Shown: piece after piece, positions 1 through 5,304 of the stretch
Layout of the letters: the number at the start of each line of letters is the position of its first letter
Position numbering within the stretch: the first letter of the stretch is position 1
NCBI GenBank assembly: GCA_029785625.1
Contig: JAFLZI010000037.1
Location: 1-5,304 of the forward strand
Reading direction: 5' to 3'
Length of the DNA: 5,304 nt
Source: Nitrososphaerota archaeon
Lineage (GTDB): Archaea > Thermoproteota > Nitrososphaeria > Nitrososphaerales > UBA183
Made by a program: the position numbers and the translations under genes
The notes under the pieces: model-generated
What the model was told of the DNA's origin: nothing
Databases searched by the model: none
What the model saw: only the letters and a program-made list of their open reading frames with translations

Positions 1-41
1 CCAGATGCTATGTCCACAACACGCCTCCAGACTGAGCTCAT
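1..41 (-). CDS. Possible 5' end of a further minus-strand gene, cut by the window edge
   Basis: An ATG at 41-39 opens a reading frame that stays open for 13 codons to the window edge, reading MSSVWRRVVDIAS. An in-frame TAG at 56-54 lies just upstream, so the start must fall in this short interval if the frame is real. It would continue the minus-strand run, 44 bases after the helicase stop. No clear ribosome binding site precedes it; the upstream bases are GCGAGTAAG. Thirteen residues are too few to name a family, and chance openness over this length is not unlikely. The call rests on position and the start codon only. Confidence 0.3.
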   Translation of the reverse strand, partial: MSSVWRRVVDIAS

Positions 42-50
42 CTTACTCGC

Positions 51-86
51 AGCCTAGACGGAGGCTTCGGCAGCCGACCGCAGGCT
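51..86 (-). other. Nested imperfect hairpin directly after the helicase stop codon
   Basis: Read on the minus strand, AGCCT (86-82) pairs with AGGCT (55-51), CGG (80-78) with CCG (61-59), and GGCT (75-72) with AGCC (66-63), around a GCCGA loop (71-67). This gives 12 base pairs in three nested stems with small internal loops. The first base is the last A of the helicase TGA stop. No U-run follows, so it is not a classical intrinsic terminator. It could protect the 3' end of the hflX-helicase transcript, act as a processing site, or be a chance product of GC-rich sequence. The pairing is seen directly; the function is inferred. Confidence 0.4.
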
Positions 87-1936
87 CACCTGTGCCTTTT
101 CTTGTTCTTTCTCCTGTCCAGGGCCACCACGTCATAGAGTATCGTCCTGAAGTTCACGGTGAGGGTCCGGGCGTAGAACGGCCCCCCGATGTACAGGTTC
201 CTGAGGTCGTGCTCCCTCTTCTCGTGCTCGTGGAACCTCTCGAAAGAAAGACACTCTTCAAAGTAAGGCTCGAGTTCTCGCACGTCAGGGTCCACGGCCA
301 CCTCCTCTGGGAGAGGCTCCTGATTTGACGACTCGAGGACGTCGTTCAGCGAGTCCCTGGCGGCGTTGTAGTTCTTGTGGGCTTCCTCGATGAACCTCGG
401 GAATATGCCGTTGGACGCCAGACGGTCGGCGAAGGCACCCCCCTTGTCGTCAGAATACCTCTTCAGCAGGTGGGCCTTGATGTTGAGCTCGTTGGAGTTG
501 TCGAAGGCGTAGAGGAACTGGCGTGCCTGGACCTCGAAGTCGGTCTTGTAGGCGTGGTTCAGGGAGTCACCGAACGCTCCGCAGGCGAGGAAGAACCTGG
601 CGGCCAGGTAGTCCCTCTTGACGATGGCCGAAGCGACCATGTGGGCGAAGTCAGGATCGTAAGGGATCTCGCTCATCAGGATTCCTTTCCTGGTTATGTT
701 CTGCGTCAGAGGGTGGATGGCGCCTATGTCGACGAGCCAGTTCTCGGCGAAGGCGACCTCCTTGCTGCTTACCTTCGACATCAGCTCCAGCTCCGAGAAC
801 TTCAGGCCGTACTTGGACATGAGGAGGACCAGGTCGAAGGGGGTTTCGAACTCGAGTGCCTTCTTCACCGCGGTAGGTTTGATGTCCCTCGGGACCGGGG
901 TGTCGGAGATGATGACCGCCTTTCCTGGCTTGAAACGCCCTATCCTCCCTATCATCTGCAGGAGCGTGTTGTTGTCGATGCTCCCGTATCGCAGCGCCTT
1001 CCTTCCCAGACTGTCCTTGCTTTCTATGGCGTCGTTGAAGATCAGGACGTTGTCTAGGTATATGTTCACTGACGAGGCTATGACGTTGGTCGCGAAGACC
1101 TTGAGGCTCCTGTCGGTCTCAGCCCGCTTCTGTATCCTGTTGACCTCCGACCCGTCGAGCCCTCCATGGATGTAGACTCCGTCGCCGCTCCGGGCGTACT
1201 TCTCCACCACGCGCCTGGTGGGGAGGAAGACCAGCCAGGACTCACCCCGGGGCCGGGTGTGGAGTAACCTGACGAGGGCGTCGAACATCCCGTCGAGGTC
1301 CCTGGCATGGACTGTTTCGATACCGACCGGGAACCTCCGCCCTGAGACCGAGTACAGGTTCCTGATCCCCAGGAACGAGAGGAATTCCGCCGGGTCGATG
1401 GTGGCGCTCATGACCCTGAACAGATTCCCCGCCTCCTGCTCCTGCTTCTTTGCAAGGGACATGCAGAGCTCGAGCTGAGAGGTCATCTGGTGGCTCTCGT
1501 CGAAGTAGATAGAGGCCCCCTTCACCGACCCCTCCGCCAGCATCCTGAGGAGGACCCCGTCGGTGACGATCTTGACCCTCCCCCCTGTGTTGACCTTGGT
1601 GTCCTTGGTGATGACAGCCAGTTCGTCTTTGATCTTTGGGTGGAGCGCCGAGAGGGAGTAGTAGAGGGCGTTGCAGGAGGCCCTGGACGGTTCCCGGATG
1701 AGTATGGTCCTCGTCCGCCCGGCCGACTCGAACTCGTGTATCGGGACCACCGTGCTCTTCCCCGTCCCGACGTCACCGAGAAGCACGAAGTGCACCGAGA
1801 AGTCGATGGAATCCAGGATCGAGAAGATGGGGGGCCTGGGGACGCTCTTGGCCGCTGGGACGTCTTCGGTCAGGGGAGCCAGGGGCTCGAAGGAGTCGTC
1901 CGTTTCGCTCCCGGGAGACTCTGCCACGCCCTTCAC
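86..1936 (-). CDS. DEAH-box (RHA/HrpA-HrpB-like) ATP-dependent RNA helicase, compact form
   Basis: A superfamily 2 helicase of 616 residues, expected to unwind or remodel RNA or RNA-protein complexes in the cytoplasm using ATP. Motifs appear in order: Walker A GDVGTGKST (54-62), motif Ia region REPSRAS (81-87), TDGVLLRML (125-133), motif II DESH (146-149) in place of DEAH, SAT (177-179), motif IV VFLPT (236-240), motif V ATNVIASSVNI (282-292), and motif VI QMIGRIGR (327-334). Residues about 370-440 resemble the winged-helix/HA2 region, ending in a GAI...LT.KG...IPYDPDFA pattern. The first 35 residues look disordered and acidic, and the tail is strongly basic (RRKNKKRHR). It is shorter than HrpB (about 800) or HrpA (about 1300), and no clear C-terminal OB-fold is seen. 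It starts with GTG overlapping the hflX stop as GTGA, with AGGGGA four bases upstream, so it is probably translationally coupled to hflX. A specific substrate cannot be named. Confidence 0.92.
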   Translation of the reverse strand: MKGVAESPGSETDDSFEPLAPLTEDVPAAKSVPRPPIFSILDSIDFSVHFVLLGDVGTGKSTVVPIHEFESAGRTRTILIREPSRASCNALYYSLSALHPKIKDELAVITKDTKVNTGGRVKIVTDGVLLRMLAEGSVKGASIYFDESHQMTSQLELCMSLAKKQEQEAGNLFRVMSATIDPAEFLSFLGIRNLYSVSGRRFPVGIETVHARDLDGMFDALVRLLHTRPRGESWLVFLPTRRVVEKYARSGDGVYIHGGLDGSEVNRIQKRAETDRSLKVFATNVIASSVNIYLDNVLIFNDAIESKDSLGRKALRYGSIDNNTLLQMIGRIGRFKPGKAVIISDTPVPRDIKPTAVKKALEFETPFDLVLLMSKYGLKFSELELMSKVSSKEVAFAENWLVDIGAIHPLTQNITRKGILMSEIPYDPDFAHMVASAIVKRDYLAARFFLACGAFGDSLNHAYKTDFEVQARQFLYAFDNSNELNIKAHLLKRYSDDKGGAFADRLASNGIFPRFIEEAHKNYNAARDSLNDVLESSNQEPLPEEVAVDPDVRELEPYFEECLSFERFHEHEKREHDLRNLYIGGPFYARTLTVNFRTILYDVVALDRRKNKKRHR

Positions 1937-3048
1937 TGCTTCCCCTGGACTGCTGCCCTGAATTCCCGCCGGCCTCCGGCGAGCTCCAGGATCCTGTTCC
2001 TGAGCTGCCTCATCCCGTCTCCCCTCACCGCAGATACCTTGACGGTGGTGTAGTCACTGAAAAGGGGGTCCGCCTGTATCTCCGCCCTCGTCTTCGAGTC
2101 CAGCAGGTCCACCTTGTTCAGGACCAGGATGACCTTTGCCGGGTCGACCTCGAGCTCGCTCAGGGTGTCCCTGCAGCTGGTGAGCTTGATCCCGATGCTC
2201 TCAGAGCTCTCGCTCGCGTCGACCATGAGCAGGACGAGGTCCGCGTGCCTTAGCTCGTCCAGAGTCGACTTGAACGACTCGACGAGGTAGGCCGGGAGCC
2301 TGGATATGAACCCGACCGTGTCTGAGAGGAGGACCCTGCTCTTCGATTTCGGGAAGGTGACCATGCGGATAGTGGTAGTGAGCGTCGTGAAGAGGTCTGG
2401 TGAAATCTCCTTCGACTCCGCGGTCAGGCGGTTGAAGAGGGTGGTCTTTCCGCTGCTGGTGTACCCCGCGAGCGACACGAAGGGGACTCCGAGCTTCTTC
2501 CTCTCTGCCGCGTGGAGGTCCCTGGCCGTCCTGGTCTTCTCGAGCTTTTGCTTGACGAACCCCATCTGGCGCTTGAGGGTCCTGAACCTGACGTCGACCT
2601 CGTACTCCCCCATCCCCATGAACCCCGCCTGCTCCCCTTTGGTCGAATGGCGGACCTCGTCCCTCGCCCTGGGGAGCTGGTAACGGAGCTCGGCCAGTTG
2701 GACCTGGAGCTTCGCCTCTGTGGTCGCGGCCCGCTTCGCGAATATGTTCAGTATCAGCCTCTCCCTGTCGATTACGGCCACGTGGGTCAGCTTCGACAGG
2801 TTGTTCGCCTGGGCGGAGGTGACGCTCTCGTCGATGATGATGACGTCCGACTTGCTCTCGGCTACCTTCCCCTCCAGCTCCTGGGCTTTCCCCGACCCCA
2901 CCCCGTACTCGGACCGGATGATCGTCCTCTGGGTCACCACCTCTGCCACCTCGTACCCACCGGCCTTCGCGAGCTCGAGTATCTCGCGCCTGGAGAACTC
3001 GTCGGGATATGTGACCACTACTGCCCTGGTGCCGAACTCTGCTCCCAA
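1933..3048 (-). CDS. hflX: GTPase HflX (ribosome-associated OBG-HflX family)
   Basis: A 371-residue HflX. In bacteria the family binds the large ribosomal subunit and splits or rescues stalled ribosomes under stress; archaeal forms are less studied. The N-terminal HflX domain shows YGVGSGKAQEL (48-58), DESVTSAQANNL (73-84) and VIDRERLILNIFAKRA (92-107), then a coiled-coil-like linker (about 140-185). The G domain has G1 GYTSSGKT (195-202), G2 TTLTTTIR (221-228), G3 DTVGF (243-247), G4 NKVD (311-314) and G5 SAV (339-341). It is shorter than E. coli HflX (426), as is usual for archaeal members. The bacterial G2 pattern ATLDPTTR is replaced by TTLTTTIR, and the glycine-rich GPGETQLE-type loop is reduced to GMGEYEVDVR (145-154). 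The start is TTG; no ATG or GTG lies upstream in frame before the preceding gene's end. A GTG at 3018 is possible but would cut the first beta strand. It follows the RDD gene by 53 bases and overlaps the helicase start. Confidence 0.95.
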   Translation of the reverse strand: MGAEFGTRAVVVTYPDEFSRREILELAKAGGYEVAEVVTQRTIIRSEYGVGSGKAQELEGKVAESKSDVIIIDESVTSAQANNLSKLTHVAVIDRERLILNIFAKRAATTEAKLQVQLAELRYQLPRARDEVRHSTKGEQAGFMGMGEYEVDVRFRTLKRQMGFVKQKLEKTRTARDLHAAERKKLGVPFVSLAGYTSSGKTTLFNRLTAESKEISPDLFTTLTTTIRMVTFPKSKSRVLLSDTVGFISRLPAYLVESFKSTLDELRHADLVLLMVDASESSESIGIKLTSCRDTLSELEVDPAKVILVLNKVDLLDSKTRAEIQADPLFSDYTTVKVSAVRGDGMRQLRNRILELAGGRREFRAAVQGKQ

Positions 3049-3079
3049 ACCCGGTTTCCAAGGACGTGTGAAATGAGCC

Positions 3080-3090
3080 CCGTAAAACGG
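3080..3090. repeat. 11-base inverted repeat CCGT-AAA-ACGG between the RDD gene and hflX
   Basis: A perfect 4-bp inverted repeat with a three-base A/T centre sits 11 bases past the RDD gene's stop and 31 bases before the hflX TTG. On the minus strand its centre reads TTTTAC, which could serve as a weak TATA-like element placing a transcript start near 3059, shortly before hflX. It could equally be a small operator or a short hairpin. The repeat itself is seen; any role is inference, and an 11-base palindrome can occur by chance. Confidence 0.3.
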
Positions 3091-3101
3091 TTGCCCGACC
3101 T

Positions 3102-3656
3102 TCAGGCGCGGACTACGCTCGTCCCGAGGAAGTGGTCGCTGAACCGCTGCTGATACCCTTTCGACACGGCTAGGCCGGTTATGACGTCCAGGAGGAGCAG
3201 GAGCGGATAGAACTTGCTCAGGTTCCTGACGAAGGCTTCCCCCAGAGTGGGATTCGTACCGGTCTTCGACGCGACCTTGAGGTGGAAGAACCTCTTCCCG
3301 AAGGTCGCCCCAGACGAAGACTCCATCAGGGCGAAGTAGAGGACGAAGACAAGGCCTCCGAGCAGGGCGAACCTGCCGTAGGCGAAACTGAACGAGAATC
3401 CTGTAAAGAAGAACGGGAACGCCACGATGGTCCCGATTATGGCGAGGGTCACGAAGACGATGATCGCGTCCACGACGTAGGCGAGGAGCCTCTCGAACCA
3501 GTACTCCTGGGCCCTCCGGTCCTTCGTGAGGGCGTCGAAGCCGCTGAGGGGCATAGAGGCGCCGGAGGAGGCGGCTGCCTGGGCTCCGCAGGCAGGGCAG
3601 TAGGCAGCGCCATCGGGGACATCCTTCCCGCAGCTAGGACAGAACACCTCTGCCAA
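3102..3656 (-). CDS. Zinc-ribbon plus RDD-domain integral membrane protein
   Basis: A 184-residue membrane protein of the RDD family, whose exact role is usually unknown; some members have been linked to ion transport. The N-terminus is a zinc ribbon with cysteines C6, C9, C20 and C23 (CPSCG...CPACG), followed by a short Ala/Ser linker. The RDD domain begins near residue 52. The first conserved Arg and Asp are R56 and D63 in ERLLAYVVDAII. Hydrophobic segments lie at about 58-82, 95-111 and 146-164, with the conserved loop SGATFGKR (115-122) and a final D174 in RFSDHFLGTSVV. The TTG start sits directly after GGGAGGGTGA. A GTG at 3647 would begin MFCPSCG, the common opening of such zinc ribbons, and is a real alternative; both keep all four cysteines. 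It probably has its own promoter (TATA-like box at 3685-3692). It may be co-transcribed with hflX, but the 53-base gap leaves this open. Confidence 0.92.
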   Translation of the reverse strand: MAEVFCPSCGKDVPDGAAYCPACGAQAAASSGASMPLSGFDALTKDRRAQEYWFERLLAYVVDAIIVFVTLAIIGTIVAFPFFFTGFSFSFAYGRFALLGGLVFVLYFALMESSSGATFGKRFFHLKVASKTGTNPTLGEAFVRNLSKFYPLLLLLDVITGLAVSKGYQQRFSDHFLGTSVVRA

Positions 3657-3666
3657 TCACCCTCCC
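3657..3666 (-). promoter_or_regulatory. Strong ribosome binding site for the RDD-domain gene
   Basis: GGGAGGGTGA on the minus strand closely matches the complement of the archaeal 16S 3' end (GGAGGTGAT). It abuts the TTG at 3656 and lies 9 bases before the GTG at 3647. It therefore proves a start nearby but does not decide between the two. Confidence 0.65.
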
Positions 3667-3684
3667 TTCTGGCGTTTCTTTGGG

Positions 3685-3692
3685 CTTTTATG
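3685..3692 (-). promoter_or_regulatory. TATA-like box, candidate archaeal promoter for the RDD gene (and possibly hflX-helicase)
   Basis: The minus strand reads CATAAAAG inside an AT-rich patch (about 3675-3705) that stands out from the GC-rich surroundings. An archaeal TATA box lies roughly 25 bases before the transcript start, which here would fall near 3663, giving a very short leader before the start at 3656 or 3647. A small inverted repeat, CACACTAATGTG (3697-3708), lies immediately upstream of it. The position in the longest intergenic gap (3657-3736) supports the call; no experimental signal is available. Confidence 0.5.
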
Positions 3693-3696
3693 GATT

Positions 3697-3708
3697 CACA
3701 CTAATGTG
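3697..3708. repeat. Inverted repeat CACA-CTAA-TGTG upstream of the TATA-like box
   Basis: Two 4-base arms flank a 4-base spacer, four bases upstream of the candidate TATA box on the minus strand. This is where a transcription factor could contact TFB/TBP or activate the RDD gene. Short dyads are common by chance, so an operator role is only a suggestion. Confidence 0.25.
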
Positions 3709-3736
3709 GCCCTGTACCCCCAAGGAGGGACTCGGC

Positions 3737-4639
3737 TCACAGAAGAAGAGAGACGAGCACCCCTGCGGCGATGCCTATGACCGGAAAGATAAGCCACCCT
3801 AGGGCCACCAGATAGAACGGCTTGGCAGAGAAGAACCTGGTCTTGTACGAGAGCCCTGCCCCGAAGACCGCCGCGTTCTGGACCATGGTGTTGGACATTG
3901 GGATGCCCGCCAGGGTGGAGGCCTCCACCAGCAGTGCCGAAGCCAGCATCGATGACGTCGCGTTAGAGTACCCGAGGTCGAACATCTCCGTGCTCACCCT
4001 CCTGATAACTCCGGCGCTGAGGAAGAAGGTGCCGAGGACGACCCCAGCTATCGCGAGCGCGACCGAAAGCGCGCCAAAACCTTCGACCGCGACTATCAGC
4101 CCTATCGTGTTCGCCCCAAGGGTGAAGGCGAAAGCGAACGAGATTAGGAGAAGGAGCGCCTTGAATGCCTCCACCTTCGCCCAGAAGCTGTTGGCTCCTA
4201 GTCGTGACGCGAGCCTCGCGATCAGGGGAGTGGCTAAGAGCGCTGCGACGGGGGCGGTGACCCACACCAGTATCATCAGGAAGAAGTACCCGGTGAACCC
4301 CAGGGACACCCCCGCAAGGAGCGCAGGTAGCGTGAGAGTCAGAGGGAGCGGGAGTCGGGCGAGTTGAGCGGCCGCGAAGAGCGCCAGGCTCAGCGCCAGG
4401 ACCACCAGGACCACCTCTGTGGAGAGCCCCCCGGCCAGGTGAGAAGCGGCGGTCGTCATACTGGTCCCCTGGAACAGGAGCCCGAGAGACACCCCGGCCG
4501 CCTCCAGGGCCAGCGCCGTCTTCCGCTTGACTACGCGTGCGCCTATGAGGTTCCCCACGCACGCCTGGGCGTTGTTCCCCGAGACGAGGAGGACCAGAAG
4601 GGTGGCGACCGCCAGCAGGAGGGCTCCAGCGACCTCCAA
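3737..4639 (-). CDS. PiT-family inorganic phosphate (anion) permease, divergent archaeal-type
   Basis: A 300-residue, strongly hydrophobic membrane protein related to PiT transporters, which import phosphate with H+ or Na+. The fold is an inverted duplication, each half opening with a GxND signature. Here these read SGNNAQAC (20-27) and LGANTIG (174-180), so the aspartate is Ala in the first and Thr in the second. The second-half PxSxT motif survives as GIPMSNTMVQNA (245-256); the first-half copy is degenerate (LPLPLTLTLP, 96-105). Roughly nine or ten membrane segments are visible. It is shorter than most bacterial PiT proteins. The TTG start at 4639 is chosen because AAGGTGAT lies just upstream. 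A longer frame from TTG at 4666 (309 residues) would overlap the previous gene and adds only polar residues. The DUF47 partner just upstream supports a PiT role, but the altered motifs leave the substrate open. Confidence 0.88.
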   Translation of the reverse strand: MEVAGALLLAVATLLVLLVSGNNAQACVGNLIGARVVKRKTALALEAAGVSLGLLFQGTSMTTAASHLAGGLSTEVVLVVLALSLALFAAAQLARLPLPLTLTLPALLAGVSLGFTGYFFLMILVWVTAPVAALLATPLIARLASRLGANSFWAKVEAFKALLLLISFAFAFTLGANTIGLIVAVEGFGALSVALAIAGVVLGTFFLSAGVIRRVSTEMFDLGYSNATSSMLASALLVEASTLAGIPMSNTMVQNAAVFGAGLSYKTRFFSAKPFYLVALGWLIFPVIGIAAGVLVSLLL

Positions 4640-4642
4640 TCC

Positions 4643-4650
4643 ATCACCTT
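4643..4650 (-). promoter_or_regulatory. Ribosome binding site for the permease, overlapping the DUF47 stop codon
   Basis: AAGGTGAT on the minus strand contains the DUF47 TGA stop and matches the complement of the 16S 3' end. It ends three bases before the TTG at 4639, which decides that start over TTG 4666. The arrangement suggests translational coupling of the two genes. Confidence 0.65.
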
Positions 4651-5276
4651 GAGATGGCGTTCGCAATCGCGAGGACGAGGTCTGACATGTCCTCCACCCC
4701 GTCCTGTATGTGGTCCAGCTTCCTCATCACCTCGGTGTAGTGCTGGAACGAAAAGTAGTCGAAGAGGCCGCGGTTCGCGTACAGGGAGTCGAACCCCGAG
4801 TCCTTGAGCTCGTCCCCCTGCTCCTCCAGAGCCTCGATGTCCTTCCTGAGGGACCTCGCCTCCTCCATGCTTCCAGCCTCCAGGAGCCTCCCGAACGTTT
4901 CCAGCTCCCTGTCGGCGAGGCCGACCATCTTTACGAAGATCTGGACCATTTTCTCGAGCATCGGGAGCTCGATGCCGCTCATCACGATCCTGTTCACCTC
5001 GCGGGCGACGAAGTAGTAGTCGTCGAAGATGCCGTCCATCAGGTCGGCGACGTGGAGTAGGTCCCTGAGGACCGAAGGGTTGATGGCACCGTTCATGATG
5101 TCCTCGCCGAGCTTGAAGGTCAGCTCGTCGCTCTCCTTCTCGAGGGTCCTGATCCTTTCAAGCACGGTGGGGTCGTCCAGGCGTTCCTGGAACAGCCTGG
5201 TGGCGAGGGGGGTCTCTTCCCGCGCCTTGTCGACGAGCCCCTTCAGGCGCTCGAATATCCCCTTCTCTCCGGCCAT
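4644..5276 (-). CDS. DUF47 / PhoU-like protein (PiT accessory protein)
   Basis: A soluble, all-helical 210-residue protein of the DUF47 family, related to PhoU, which commonly sits next to PiT permease genes and is thought to modulate phosphate uptake. The classic example is the orfA-pit operon of Sinorhizobium meliloti. The sequence is two PhoU-like halves with acidic metal-site patterns: LEKESDEL (45-52) with DLMDGIFDD (78-86), and LEEQGDEL (150-157) with LDHIQDGVEDMSD (187-199). The length is typical of the family. The ATG at 5276 is preferred, with AGG six bases upstream. A TTG at 5294 would add MKIRFL and has no ribosome binding site. The frame stays open to the window edge, so a start farther upstream cannot be excluded. 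The stop overlaps the ribosome binding site of the permease, so the two are almost certainly one operon. The promoter lies outside the window. Confidence 0.92.
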   Translation of the reverse strand: MAGEKGIFERLKGLVDKAREETPLATRLFQERLDDPTVLERIRTLEKESDELTFKLGEDIMNGAINPSVLRDLLHVADLMDGIFDDYYFVAREVNRIVMSGIELPMLEKMVQIFVKMVGLADRELETFGRLLEAGSMEEARSLRKDIEALEEQGDELKDSGFDSLYANRGLFDYFSFQHYTEVMRKLDHIQDGVEDMSDLVLAIANAISR

Positions 5277-5304
5277 AAGGAACCTGATCTTCAACTTGGA
5301 CTGT

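Noticed and set aside
377..1057. Long plus-strand open frame (226 codons) opposite the helicase
   Set aside because: It is antisense to a gene with clear helicase motifs. Its translation is low-complexity, rich in V, E, G and L, with no domain pattern; it arises from GC-biased codons of the real gene.
2201..3061. Minus-strand open frame of 286 codons overlapping hflX
   Set aside because: The translation is Arg/Gly/Glu-rich without motifs, while the alternate frame holds all five G-motifs of HflX. It is an out-of-frame shadow.
2512..3153. Plus-strand open frame of 213 codons opposite hflX and the RDD gene end
   Set aside because: It runs through two well-supported genes on the other strand and shows only repetitive L/G/P/D-rich sequence, with no ribosome binding site noted.
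3282..3704. Plus-strand open frame opposite the RDD gene
   Set aside because: It is highly charged, low-complexity sequence antisense to a clear zinc-ribbon/RDD gene.
3715..3736. Possible terminator after the permease (CCC...GGG stem near CCCTCCTTGGGGG)
   Set aside because: Only a three-base stem can be formed and no T-run follows on the minus strand, so a terminator cannot be supported.
3963..4562. Minus-strand open frame of 199 codons inside the permease gene
   Set aside because: Its Arg/Gly/Pro-rich translation has no motifs, whereas the overlapping frame has membrane segments and PiT motifs.
1..5304. Search for tRNA/rRNA genes, CRISPR repeats, insertion-sequence ends, and toxin-antitoxin or defence genes
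   Set aside because: No cloverleaf, spaced direct repeats, transposase motifs or defence-type domains were seen; almost all the sequence is filled by the five genes described.

Overview
The window is a compact, GC-rich stretch with every recognisable gene on the minus strand. It reads most like archaeal chromosome. Supporting signs are a short archaeal-style HflX, a divergent phosphate-permease relative preceded by a DUF47/PhoU-like partner, GGTGA-type ribosome binding sites, an AT-rich TATA-like box in an otherwise GC-rich background, heavy use of AGG for arginine, and frequent TTG/GTG starts. The phylum cannot be fixed from the sequence alone. A GC-rich member of Thermoproteota (including Nitrososphaeria-like lineages) or Thermoplasmatota would fit. 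There is no sign of mobile DNA, CRISPR, tRNA or rRNA.

Layout in transcription order, from high to low coordinates. (1) A DUF47/PhoU-like protein (4644-5276) is followed after 4 bases by a PiT-family permease (3737-4639), whose ribosome binding site overlaps the upstream stop codon. This is a probable phosphate (or other anion) uptake pair. (2) An 80-base gap carries the best promoter candidate in the window, a TATA-like box beside a small inverted repeat. (3) A zinc-ribbon plus RDD-domain membrane protein (3102-3656) follows. (4) After a 53-base gap with an 11-base inverted repeat comes the GTPase HflX (1933-3048). (5) The hflX stop overlaps by four bases (GTGA) the start of a DEAH-type RNA helicase (86-1936). 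(6) Directly after the helicase stop lies a nested imperfect hairpin (51-86), followed by what may be the first 13 codons of another minus-strand gene running off the window.

The most interesting point is the tight HflX-helicase coupling. HflX acts on ribosomes, splitting them or releasing stalled ones in bacteria, and a co-translated DEAH helicase suggests a joint role in ribosome or RNA quality control. The second is the permease, in which the aspartate of both PiT signature motifs is replaced. Neither is proof of a new system. Most of the window looks like ordinary, well-conserved genes.
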